Shown one piece after another: positions 22,323-33,055 of a stretch of DNA of 64,000 bases. The translations under genes were made by a program, and so were the position numbers. The notes beneath the pieces are model-generated. The model did no database searches. It saw only the letters and a program-made list of their open reading frames with translations, and was not told where the DNA came from. This stretch comes from Cryphonectria parasitica EP155. Its lineage: Eukaryota; Ascomycota; Sordariomycetes; Diaporthales; Cryphonectriaceae. The DNA lies in assembly GCF_011745365.1 (NCBI RefSeq), contig NW_024468913.1:2480001-2544000 (forward strand), given 5' to 3'. Numbering within the stretch: position 1 is the stretch's first letter; each line of letters starts with the position of its first letter.

Positions 22323-24055
22323 ATGCCTGCGGAACCAGACCCTGCGCAGGAGCCCCTCCTCGGATCTCCCAGCAGAGAGGCTGGGTATGGCGTCCATAAC
22401 AGCAACAAGGCCCATGACACGGCTTCTGGCGAGGCCAAGATTGTGCATTTTTCTGCCGGTGACGCAGAGGATCCCCGAAACTGGCCACGGTGGAAGAAAT
22501 GGCTTATGATCGGACCTATTTTGCTGATCGACTTGTCCGTGAGCTGGGGCGCATCGGGCTTCTCACCGGCGAGCAAGAAGTTCGCCCTCGACTTTGGCCT
22601 GCCAGCCGGCATGGGAACGCTGGGTCTGTCTTCATACGTGCTCGGCTTGGCTTTTGGGCCCATGACACTGGCGCCGCTTTCAGAGGTTTGTTGTCACTGG
22701 TGGGAGAGAATTGTTACCTCAGGTGTGCTCTTTGCTAACTCTTGTTGCGTGTGCCCAGTACTATGGACGACGCCCCGTCTATATCTACTCGTACTTCATC
22801 TATCTATGTCTGCTGGCTGCGTCCGCCGTCTCACCTAACCTTGCCGTTTTCCTCCCCGTCCGGCTGCTGTCCGGCTACTTTGCGTCTGTTACGATTGCCA
22901 ACTTCGGAGGTACTATCGCTGACTTGTATCACCCTCACGATACCGGCCCTGCTATGTCTTTGTATTTATGGGCCGCGACGTGCGGCTCGCCCAGCGGATT
23001 CTTCCTCATGTCCTTTGTTGCTCATTACAAGGGCTGGAGAGACGTCTTCTGGGCTCTGTTGGCCATCTGCGGCACCCTCTGGGCCATCATGACGCTATCT
23101 CTGATCTACTGTGGAGAGACACGGCACAGTATCATCCTCGAGAGGAAGGCCGAGCGAGAGCGGAAGTCAAGCAGTCCGGGTGAAGCAGTCGACATCCCAG
23201 AGCACTTGCGGAAGCGGAGTGTCAAGCAACTCCTTCAACTCACACTGTCCAGACCATTCAGGTTCCTGGGAACCGAAGCGATCATCATGTTTGCAGCTTT
23301 GTATAACGGATACCTGTACGGGCTGAGCTTTCTCTTCAACACGGCCTTCACGCTTGTTTTTGGCCACGGACATGGCTTTCACACCATCGGAATTGGCGTG
23401 TGCTTCCTGGGTCTTTGTTTCGGGATCAGCCTCGGCCCAGTTACCAACATCTTGCAGGAGAGGTACTATCAGCGCATGGTACATCAGTCTGGTGGCAAGA
23501 ACGTCCCTGAAGCTCGGGTCCAGCCTATGGGGAAGATCGCAGCTATTCGTGAGTCAATATTTCTTGATATTTCTTCTTTTTTCCCCTTTTGAGGCAAGGA
23601 GGCTTCTAGCAGGCTGACAGAAAACAGTTCTCCCAGTATCCCTCCTTTGGTTTGCTTGGACGACCGATCCCAGCATCCATCCCATTGTGCCTGTCCTCGC
23701 CTCAGCACTCTGGGGCTGGAGTTTCTATTCACTGATTCTCATGACCTTCACATACACTGAGGATTCGTACAAGCAGTACTCTGCCTCTGCGCTAGCAGGC
23801 ATTGGTCTCATCCGGAATCTGTTTGGAGCAGGCTTCCCGCTGTTTGCGCATAGCCTTTTTACGAATTTGGGTTACGAATGGGCAGGCACGCTACTTGCTG
23901 GGCTTGCGCTGGTTCTTGTGCCCATACCATTTGTGTTGAGTCGATATGGGCGGCTCTTGCGGGAGAAGAGTCCTTGGGCGAGGGAGCACATGGATGACCT
24001 GGAAGATGAAGACGAAGCCGGACCGTCTGCTGCCGCGGGTGTGGGGGCAGCCTGA
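22323..24055 (+). CDS. MFS transporter, DHA1-type
   Basis: Three exons (22323-22685, 22759-23548, 23628-24055) join in phase to 526 aa. A polar N-terminus leads into AEDPRNWPRWKKW, the entry motif common in fungal drug:H+ antiporters of the polyamine/fluconazole type. About twelve hydrophobic segments follow. The loop after the second span is YYGRRPVY, a variant of the MFS signature. A charged central loop (ERKAERERKSSS) separates the two halves, and the C-terminus is acidic. Family knowledge suggests proton-coupled export of small molecules at the plasma membrane; the substrate cannot be predicted. It converges on the permease gene only 117 bp downstream. Confidence 0.9.
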
Positions 24056-24172
24056 TATTATCATTATATTCCTCCTTGCATATCTGTTTTGCCTTTTCTA
24101 TTTCATACCTTTCTGCCTTGCAATTTTGGATATCGTACACACGGTGCCTTATAGGCGTCCAAGTTAGGCGTC

Positions 24173-26495
24173 TTAATGGTCGACTACCAGTCCATCCGAC
24201 TCTGGTGGTCCTTGGTAGACTGAGTCAAGATGTTCGTGTCAGCTTCAAAATTGCAGCATGTGCCTGGGTCGAAGGTGATTGTTTGGAGGGAGAGGATGAA
24301 GAAGTTGCTTACCCTTGTGAGCATAAACGGCATACCAAACGGCACTCAGAGCCATGAAGCCAAAGAAGACCACAACCGCATAATTCATGCTGACGTCTGT
24401 CACTGGCAGCACGGTCGGCATGGAGAACAAGACCGTCTCGAAGAGGATCCACAACAACGCCACGATGTTGACAGTCCAACCAACCAGCCCTCCCATCGTC
24501 CACCGAGCCGCATTGACGTCCCTGCGCCGGTGGAACAGCGAGATGGCAATCGGGATCCCATACGACACAGCCAGCGATATGACGCCCACGCTCACAAACG
24601 CGAGGAAGGCCGACGAGGAGCCCAGGTTGATCAGGCCCAGCAGCATCTGGATGACCGTCGTCAGGACGAGCGCCCAGATGGGGGTGCCGTGGCGGGTATC
24701 GACGCGGGACCACAGGTGGCCGAGCGGGATGGCCTTGTCGCGCGAGAAGGCCCACGTGCACCGGGAGGCGGCAACGGTGATGGAGATGGAGCAGAAGAGG
24801 GTGATGATGAGCACGAGGAAGGTCAGGCCGAAGCCGCCGCCTGGCGAGTCCATCACGACACCGAAGATGTAGGGCAGGGCCTGCGCTATGGGTGCCTCGA
24901 GGATGTCCTCTAAGGGTGGGAGGGTGGCACAGATGGGTCTGGCAAAGTCATCGGGTCGTATGGTCAGCGTACAGTTTGTTCTAGGTCTCCCTTGAAGAGA
25001 GAAAGGGGGGGGGGGGGGACACGTGGGTTGGCTCTTGACTAACATGATGAAAAAGAGGCCTGCGATGCCTCCTACGGGCACACAGAGGGAGATGGCCTTG
25101 GGCAGCTTGGTTGTTGGGTCGCCGCACTCTTCAGCCATGGAGGTGATCATGCCAATTGCTGAGAATCTGCGTTCTGGGTTAGAGGATTTCTCAACAGGTC
25201 TGGACCTGATGTTATTAAATCAGTTCACTTACGTGTACGCCGAGGGCTAATCAAGACTGCGTGTTAGCAATGACTCTTTTGTTTCTCCAGACATGTTGCC
25301 CGCACTCGGGAATATATATCAAAACGTGGGTGACTTGTCATCGAATCCAGGAATGGGACTTACCAGCATGCCGATGAAGAAGGAAAATCCTCCCCAGCCA
25401 GAGAGAGATGTGTCGTAGGCGCCCTGTAATATTTCAACTCTTCTTGTCAGCCGCAAGTATTCTCATTCATAGGTATGTCATCTTGATAAGTAGTCGGGAA
25501 CTTTGAAAGAAATTAAAAAGTCCTACCAAGGTCTCCCGCGCAGAATGTCTCCCCACCGCCGCCTTGGACGACAGGCAGATGAGCGTGATAAGGATGCTAA
25601 CAGCCGTAAAGGCAGCACAGATGGTATCCACCATCGGCAGGACCTTGTTCCCATACGCGACAATGACAAAGGTGATGAGGCAGATGGCATAAAAGATGAG
25701 CAGGACCTGCCAGGACGAGGGGGCCCAGTCCGGGTGGTACAGGGCGACGGTGGCGGCGATGAGCGAGGCGAAGCCGAAGTTGACGGACAGGGTGATGGTC
25801 CAGTTGCCGATGAGCCAGGTCCAGCCCGTGATGAAGGACAGCACGGTGCGGTAGCGGGGGCTGGCGAGCTGGAAGGACCAGTAGTACGGGCCGGCGGAGG
25901 TCGGGTAGCGGGAGGCGAACTCGCCCAGGGAGAGGGCTACGCACTCGTCGACGATGCAGACGACGACCCAGCCTAGGAACATGGGGAGGGCGCCTGTTTT
26001 TTTTTGTTTTTTTCCAAAGAAAAAAAGGGTTAGTAGCCGTAGAGAGAAGACAAGACAGAGGGAGCCTGAACTTTCTTGGAGGGAGGAGGGGGGTTTTGGA
26101 AAGGGAAATGACTTGCCTCCGCCGTAGACGGCACTGATCAGAGGACTTCCGAAGCCATAGGGTATCTAAGTGGTGATATAAATCGTCAGAATAAAAATAT
26201 GCTGTGTTGGTGGATGAGCAGGAGGAGAAGGCACTGAAGAAACCGAGGGGGGGGGGGGGTGGTTCTTGGAACGTTAGATGGTGCACCTGGTTTGGGAACT
26301 CACAGCTGCGATGGCCAGCGACTGGAACAGGAGCGTGATCATCGACCGGTTCCGCTGCAGCTCAGGTTTGTACCCCAGGACCGAAAGGTCTTGCAGCTCC
26401 GAGACGGTGCCCTTTTCTGGGAACGGGGCCTCCTCATCGCCACCACCGGCCGAGCCGGAGGAGGGTTTCTTTTCCACCACGTCGGAAGAAGCCAT
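24173..26495 (-). CDS. APC-superfamily permease, choline/GABA permease-like
   Basis: Eight exons join in phase to 525 aa: 26304-26495, 26117-26165, 25527-25993, 25364-25423, 25233-25246 (14 nt), 25044-25166, 24313-24938 and 24173-24219. About twelve membrane spans are visible. Family stretches include FASRYPTSAGPYYW, TGWTWLIGNW, PICATLPPLEDIL and ITVAASRCTWAFSRD. This matches fungal choline (Hnm1-type) and GABA permeases, which import their solute with protons at the plasma membrane. The second intron uses a GC donor (GCAAGT), because only this keeps the conserved YGGGALP stretch. The intron after GLFFI uses GTTAGT. Two introns hold runs of 13-14 G on the + strand (poly-C in the transcript). 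The short last exon supplies the tail VYQGPPESDG. Confidence 0.88.
25005..25018. repeat. Poly-G homopolymer (14) inside a permease intron
   Basis: The run lies in intron 24939-25043, so it is a poly-C tract in the sense strand of the permease transcript. Confidence 0.9.
26247..26259. repeat. Poly-G homopolymer (13) inside the first permease intron
   Basis: The run lies in intron 26166-26303 and is poly-C in the sense strand. Confidence 0.9.
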
Positions 26496-27843
26496 GGTTA
26501 TATTGACTAGTGATGGGCGATGATACGTCACGAGTATCCCCTCTTTCTTACTCTCACTATGTTGTGCGTATAATATGTCTTACTCGCCCTATACCGTGGA
26601 TGTCTGCAAAAAGGGGAGGGGGCATATAATGTTATTATCAGATCCAGACTTTCCGTCTTCTCTGTAAATTACAACTTCCCGAGGCTGGCCCGAAGATCAG
26701 TTACTTAGTCACACCTCAGGGGGAATTATATAAAAGCATATCTACGCCATTTATGGTTGATGCGGCAGAGAGAAAGAGGAGAACGGAGATAAGCTCTTCT
26801 TATCTCGTCCTATCATTAAGCATTTGTGTAGATCAAAGGACGGACGGGCCTCACGGAACGAAAGAGGAGGCAGGGCAGATTAAGACCAGGTCCCCGCTGG
26901 CCCCCTCTCTCTCATGGATAGTACTCTATCCATGGGTATGGTGGAGGTGGTGGGAGGTGGAGTGAGACACGCAGCAGGGCAGGAGTATTGGGGGAGTGCA
27001 CTAGTCGTGTATACCACCTCGTTATAGTCAGTCATATACTTAGTTGCTTACTCTCGTAGTACTTTAGTAGTTACAGCCATGATAAAGAACCCGGCTCGCA
27101 GGACACTAATAAGCCATGGCGTTCTCTTGGCCTTGGCCAAGAGGTCTGTGTTTTTTCCCTTCTAGGCGTGTTTAAGGTCCCTCGAGCGTTGGCACACAAG
27201 TACAGAAGACTGATAGGCAATTTTGCAATGATTGGGCTGTAATAATATTGTAGGTAATAAATTAATTATCAAAGCTGGGAGGGAGGGGGCGTTAGATACG
27301 ATATAGGTTGGTTGATCAGCTTGCCGAGCGGCAAAATTTACCCTTGGAAGATGGTACTACTTACTAGCTATCTGCTTGCTGGCCCTCCGTCTTTTATTAT
27401 TCTCAGGGTCGTACGAGCAGAGAAGGGGAGCGAGGGGTTCTTTCTGGGTCCTGCACAGTCTGCATCTATCTGATGAATCATTCATGTGCGTGCGAAATAT
27501 CTCACTTGGCGGGAATTTATCAATGTTTGCTTTACTTGGCCAATCCACTAAGCTGGCATCACGGCCATTGATTTTAAGCTTTTGAGTGTGCGAGTCCTTG
27601 AACCGAATGCATTTGGGAGCTGAGAAGTGGTCACTCCAGTGCTACAAGGGCAATTTCGCGCTTCTTCCTGAAATCAAAATTGACTGCATATCAATAATTC
27701 TGCTGACTCCCAATGCTCCAGTAACATGCCATCCATCCGTCCTTTTCCCGATACCATTCACGAGCTGTCCTCTCTTAGCAGAGACCAGCCCGCCCATTAC
27801 CCTATCCATCACAATTAGAGAAAAGGTGGCCGCGTGGACATGA
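26496..27843. other. Intergenic region between the permease promoter and the iks1 3' end
   Basis: About 1.3 kb with no convincing gene. The first part is the permease promoter. Confidence 0.45.
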
Positions 27844-30114
27844 TCAGGGCTGATCGTCAAACGCAGGATTCCACTCCCACCCCCCATGGCTGCCAGGCTC
27901 ATAACAGAGCTTGGCCTTGCCCGGAAACACAAAGATGAAGATGAAGTGGCCCAAGAGCAGGAAGATGGTCTTGTACAGCTCCAGGCTCCAGGACAGATCG
28001 ACGGCCGCGGCAACGACCAGACCACCACCGACAGCCAAAGAGCTGCCTGGCCAGCAAGCACGGGCCAGCACGCCCATCTTGACGACGAAGAGCAAGAACC
28101 GGAAGGTGGAGGAAGTCGACCGATTCATTGTGTGCATGAACTGATAACAGATCATCTGCAAAGAGCCGAGCCACGTCGTGGGAGGGGCCATCAGGAGAGG
28201 AGGGGCGGCGGCACCGTTCACATGACGAATGGGGCTAGTATGTCGGCGCCTGGGAGACATGGCTCGAAACGGGCTCTCTGGGCTCCGCGATGGTGACATG
28301 GTGGGCGCCCGGTGCCGGGGCGTGGAGGGCGTTATCGGGAGTTTCTGCAGGCTATTGCGAATGGTCGGTTGGGGTGAGTCGTCCTCCCTGCGTGAGGGCA
28401 CAAGGTCTTCTTGCGATGCCGACTGTACTGTGGTGCGCTTCGTAGGCTCTGTGATGCGGTCAGAGTGCGGTTCCGCGTTCCATTGGGACCAAGACGCATT
28501 TTTACCTGGTACGGGAGTGCTGGGAGGCGCCGGAGAGTCCAGACTCTGAATTCTGCGGCCTGGGATGTTGAGCGAGGCTCCTGACGCCGCTCTCGACATG
28601 CTTTCCAGGTTTGTCCCGTTTTTGAGCGCACTTAGAACCTCATTGGCGCTTGGCCGATCCGTGGGGTTGAGTGCCAACAGCTGCTTCAGGAGCATGTAGA
28701 GCTTGTCGGGAAGCTCTGGCCGTTCCCGCCTCTCATCTTCGAACCCTTTCCAATCCGTAATCTCGGCTCGCAGCGTATCAATATCTTCTAGCTCCTCGTG
28801 GATGGTATTTGCAGCCTGGTAAGGGAGGCGTCCGAAGCACATGAAATAGAGAATCATGCCGAGCGAGAAGATGTCAGATTTCGTGGTAAAGTTCCCATAC
28901 CTGCCCGTGGCGTCCTGTCGTAGGACCTCTGGCGCGCAGTATGAAATCGTGCCAGTAGAGCCCGTCGACTTACGCACGACATTCTCGGCCTGCACCTCGC
29001 CGAAGTCGCTGATGAGGCAGATCGTCTTGCCTCTCTCCTCATGCAAAAGGCAGTTGCTCGGCTTCAGATCGCGGTGGATATAATTTGCTGCGTGCAGATA
29101 GGCCAGGCCGGAAGTAATGTCGCGGAAGTATGAGTAAATCTCCTCGGGCAGAAGCTGCGACTGGGCGGACCATGAGTTGGTCGGCTTCTCGGCCTGTCCC
29201 TTGGACCGTCGCCGCATCTGCGCCTTGAGCTCCTCCTTGGTGGCCTCTCCAGGAACCCTGCCCACAACCTTCCTCCACAGATCGCCCCCGTTGCAATATT
29301 GTTGCAGGATGAAGGCGCAGGCAACGGGAGGGCTGAACCGGCCGAGCTGGACATCTTCCAGCCAGACGTGCCGGTACGAGACTAAGTTCGGATGCGACAA
29401 CTTGGCGAGCAGCTCGACCTCCAGAAGCACCTTTTCCAGCCATGCATGGTCGTCACCTACAGGGACACGCTTGCATGCAAAGTATCCCAGGTGACAGCCG
29501 TCAATCTCATGTCTCACAAGCAGCACCACGCCCTTGCCACCCCTACCAAGCTCGCTCTCCTCGACGAAGAAGGTCTTGAAGTAATTGGGCTGGAACGCTG
29601 TCCTCCGGATGCGCGAGCCGTCCTGCACAGCAGGCGTGCTCGACACGAACTCGGCGTCCTGGACCTCGTCGGGCAGGCTCTCGTCGTCATCGTGGAATGG
29701 CTGTACTAGCCTGCGGATGGGGCTCGAAGGGGGGAGGTCGGACCGGAAGAAGTCGTTGCCGCGAAGCATGCGGAAGTATTCCGGGTCGACGTATGAGTCA
29801 CTATCGGAGGAGGCATCGAAGGCTCTGTCGGGCGAGGAGGGCCTCAGCGGTTGGTGGCACGCTGGGCATTCGGTCAGGGCGCGGTCGAGCTGGAGGCGCT
29901 GCGAAGAAGGGTCGCGGACGACGACTGCATTTTGGTGACGCCTAGAAAAAGGGAGAGAGGGTGTTAACGAAACTTCAACACCGTAGAGAGGCAGCAGAGA
30001 CGATAGTACGTCTAGGGGTACTAGACGATTGCATCATCATGAGAGCTTGTGAGACGAGGGGCGAGCGTACAGGACAATCTCGCGACCTCGCGAGTGGTAT
30101 GGAATCATCGACAT
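27844..30114 (-). CDS. iks1: Iks1-type serine/threonine protein kinase
   Basis: Two exons (30071-30114 and 27844-29941, intron 129 bp) give 713 aa. The 44-bp first exon encodes MSMIPYHSRGREIVL, which continues as RHQNAVVVRDP, the conserved Iks1 start. A CPACHQPL pair follows. The kinase domain has GRGGKGVVLLV, the Lys in FACKRV, HRDLKPSN near residue 310, DFGEVQ in place of DFG-hydrophobic, and STGTISYCAPEVL. After it comes a long Ser/Pro-rich region, and the C-terminal 100 residues have two or three hydrophobic segments (VVKMGVLARACWPGSSLAVGG, TIFLLLGHFIFIFVF), as in other fungal Iks1 proteins. The yeast homologue is poorly characterised, so the role is unknown. Confidence 0.9.
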
Positions 30115-31115
30115 CACTGCTTGGCCAGATCAGGACGCATCAGGATGTAAAAGAGAAGCCAGCATTGTGAGAAGGAGCCCGCCGCTCGGAGAAGGCATAC
30201 GGACAAAACTGCAGAAACGAATGAAGCAGTCAGCGGAGAGAGAAAGGTTGCCGTCTTTGTGTTCTTTGTTGTTGTAGCATGTTCCTGAAGGAAAGTGGGA
30301 TGTTCAGGAACATTCAAGAATCATCGTCATACTCGGTAGCCTTCGGCTTACACGCCAGGCAATTCAGTGAGTGCAGTGCTAAGCATAATCAGCAGGTCAA
30401 TCCACAGTGGCAGGGATGGTCGAGTCACGCTATCTTTCCTATAAGCGGGCTGCGGGGGGTGATTCTCTGGAGCAACGCCACTAACCAGAACCCTGTAGGC
30501 CTGTGTAGATCATCAAACTAGCACCTGTTGGGGGGCATTACCCGCCTGAGTGGCATCAATTATGTCTACTTAAGTAGGTAAATACTTCAAGGTGAACAAC
30601 CTCTCGCCTTAGCCCTCTCGTGCTTGCTCATGAAACAACCCAGAACTCTGCACGAGGTAGCCTCTCATGCTTTCTGATCCGACTCGCTGCATCGCGAGAC
30701 ATGTGGACAGTCAACTTTATTAAGGGTCATGAACTGCTTGGTGTCATCGTTCATACTCTTGAACACGACTCCTCGCAGCATATCATCACTATTCTTTAAA
30801 CCACAATGTAGTTCCCTCCTCTTGGATGACAGTGCACCATCCATCATCTGGAAGTAGACCTATTAGCATACTCGTCTTGTGACCAGCAGTGGTTGTAAAG
30901 TACCTTATCTGACCCCACCATCTGAACGTATCCCCACTTGAAATACGGCAGTATCGATGATATGGACAGCAGCATCTCGTTGTCAAGTAGTGACACTCAA
31001 CACTGGAAGAAGACTGACTACATGATCAGAATCAGTAAGGGCAAGCCGAGTTGTAAATAAGAGAATAGACTTAACTGGTAAACTCGCTAAAGGTAGAGCG
31101 TTGGGAAGGACAGGC
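30115..31115. other. Intergenic region, no gene seen
   Basis: This is the promoter side of iks1 and the 3' flank of the Zn2Cys6 gene. Only short frames without family features are present. Confidence 0.45.
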
Positions 31116-32321
31116 TCAATCCCCGAGAAAGTCCATTTTCAGCAGAAACTCCTCGATGAGTCCGACCTGCGCAGTATTCTTCGACTGTCTCTTGGCGAGC
31201 AACTCATGCTGCATCCTCAGAATATCCCCCTCCAAGCTCGCCTCCGCAGCCCCGCCCCCGGCCCACGACGCGATCCGCTCGCCAAAAGCCCCCAGCCGGT
31301 CCGTCAGCCGAGCCACCAGATGCCTCATCAGGGCAATTTGCATCAACACAGCTGCTGTGCGCTGCGGCACAAAGGAGCCCACCCGCATCTCAGACACATC
31401 AAAATCTGGCTCCCGCCGGCTGGCGATGGTGACGCGGACGCACGAGGTCATGAGCTGGAACATGCCGTCGAGGATGTCCAGGAGGCGCGTGTGGCACGCA
31501 AAGAGGAGGTTGGCCAGCGCCATGTCGGCGGTGCTGGGGTAGAGGTGCTGTTCGATCTCGCGCGCGGCGGGGGGCAGCTCGACGGTGTGCGTGCAGTCTG
31601 GCTGGGTACAGGCTGCTGCTGCTGCTGCCGCCGCCGCCGCCGCGCCTGACTGTGGATCTGGAGTCGTGGCGGCACTCACAGCGGCTGGATAAACATCGAC
31701 GAGCTGCTGGGCGACGACGAAAAAGTCTTCTAGTAGGGACTTGGTGGACATCTTCTCGGCGAGCACCTTTAAAGAGGCCTCTTGCAAGTCGTTTTTGGAG
31801 ATGTGCAGGCTCGGCCTGAAGGGGAGCCTGGCAGAAAGCGATTCTGCTTCTGCGAGCAGGCCTGTCAACTTTCGCAGGCAGGTAGATCTCGTACTGGCGG
31901 GCTCATCAAATGATACATCCTTTGTCGAGCCAAGATGTGTCGTAGGTGGGCGAGACGCAGTTGAAGGCTGGACTAAGGCTGGGTCTTGTTGAGCCACACT
32001 CGGGGGCGTAACGGCCGAGAAGAAGTTGTTAAAGTCGAAATTGGCCGCGGTGCTGCCCCAGTCAAACGCACCCGCGAACGGAGACGACACCTGTCCCTCG
32101 CCTGCCTCACACATAGCGTCTTCCTCTAAGGATATGATACCAGTAGCAGCCCTGGGGAGCAGCACACTTGTGCCTGGCGGGCTGTAGGTGCATGGGGTGC
32201 CGGCCTTGAGGCAGCGAGCGCAGACGATGCTCCCCGCCTGCTTCGGACATCGCAGCTTCTGAGAGTGGCAGCGATCGCAGGCTGCCCGAGTTCTTGGTCG
32301 ACAAGAAGACATAACTCGCAT
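31116..32321 (-). CDS. Zn(II)2Cys6 transcription factor, AflR-like
   Basis: Single exon of about 401 aa. The binuclear zinc cluster is at the N-terminus: ACDRCHSQKLRCPKQ, then CARCLKAGTPCTY (six cysteines in the C-x2-C-x6-C ... C-x2-C-x6-C order). It is followed by a Ser/Pro-rich linker, the region STCLRKLTGLLAEAESLSARLP, a run of ten alanines from GCN triplets (about 31615-31647), and a helical C-terminal region (ADMALANLLFACHTRLLDIL). The layout resembles the AflR-type regulators often tied to secondary-metabolite clusters. No cluster enzymes are adjacent, so a local target is not shown. The start is either the ATG at 32321 or the next at 32312; both precede the zinc cluster. Confidence 0.88.
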   Translation of the reverse strand: MRVMSSCRPRTRAACDRCHSQKLRCPKQAGSIVCARCLKAGTPCTYSPPGTSVLLPRAATGIISLEEDAMCEAGEGQVSSPFAGAFDWGSTAANFDFNNFFSAVTPPSVAQQDPALVQPSTASRPPTTHLGSTKDVSFDEPASTRSTCLRKLTGLLAEAESLSARLPFRPSLHISKNDLQEASLKVLAEKMSTKSLLEDFFVVAQQLVDVYPAAVSAATTPDPQSGAAAAAAAAAAACTQPDCTHTVELPPAAREIEQHLYPSTADMALANLLFACHTRLLDILDGMFQLMTSCVRVTIASRREPDFDVSEMRVGSFVPQRTAAVLMQIALMRHLVARLTDRLGAFGERIASWAGGGAAEASLEGDILRMQHELLAKRQSKNTAQVGLIEEFLLKMDFLGD

Positions 32322-33055
32322 AAAATAAAAACAAAAAAAGAATATTCTCCTCCCAGGGTTTTCCTTTCTTTTTCTTCTTCTTCTCCCTTTGGATAGTCGG
32401 TATTGTGTAGGAGGATGAAAAGGGGACTGGTGGTTAGTAATAAGGCGGTTCAGCTGCATCTGACCAGTCGCATCGGGCTCAGCGTTATCTTCCAATGTGG
32501 GCTTAAGTACTTACTTAGTGTAAGTAACGTGTCGAGGGATCCAAATCCTTTCCCCTTGACCTGTCTAATACCACACTTTGATAGCTTTAAGATGCCATAC
32601 TCACATAAATTCGTCTCTGCCTATAAATAAAACAATTCCTCAAGAAAGTCTATATAGATGTGAAGATGTACAATCTCTTTCTATCGGATACTCCAGTAAG
32701 TAGTTTCTGCGTGCGAATTCAGTCTGGACTTTTCAACGAGTTTAACATTAGAAACAAATACATATATACCATTTTATAAATTATGCACAATAGACCAACT
32801 TGGCTATGATTTTATCTACCACAGAAGTATTGAAGGCAATTTTGGCTTTTTCTCTCTCTTCACATTGGACTTACAGTGCTGGGACTATAGGATACATCCT
32901 ACGAAAACAAAGTTATACTTACGCTCTATACTTACCTAGTGTTTGTGTTCGACATCTCATGCATGATTCCTTAAGCAAGTTTGAATATATTCCAATCCTA
33001 ACCGAGACTATCACAACCTTTAGTCACTTGAGAATACATTTCAGGCTTCTTCTAT
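32322..33055. other. AT-rich intergenic spacer
   Basis: The region is AT-rich with many stops and no gene. It combines the promoter of the Zn2Cys6 gene and the 3' flank of the GH79-like gene. Confidence 0.5.
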
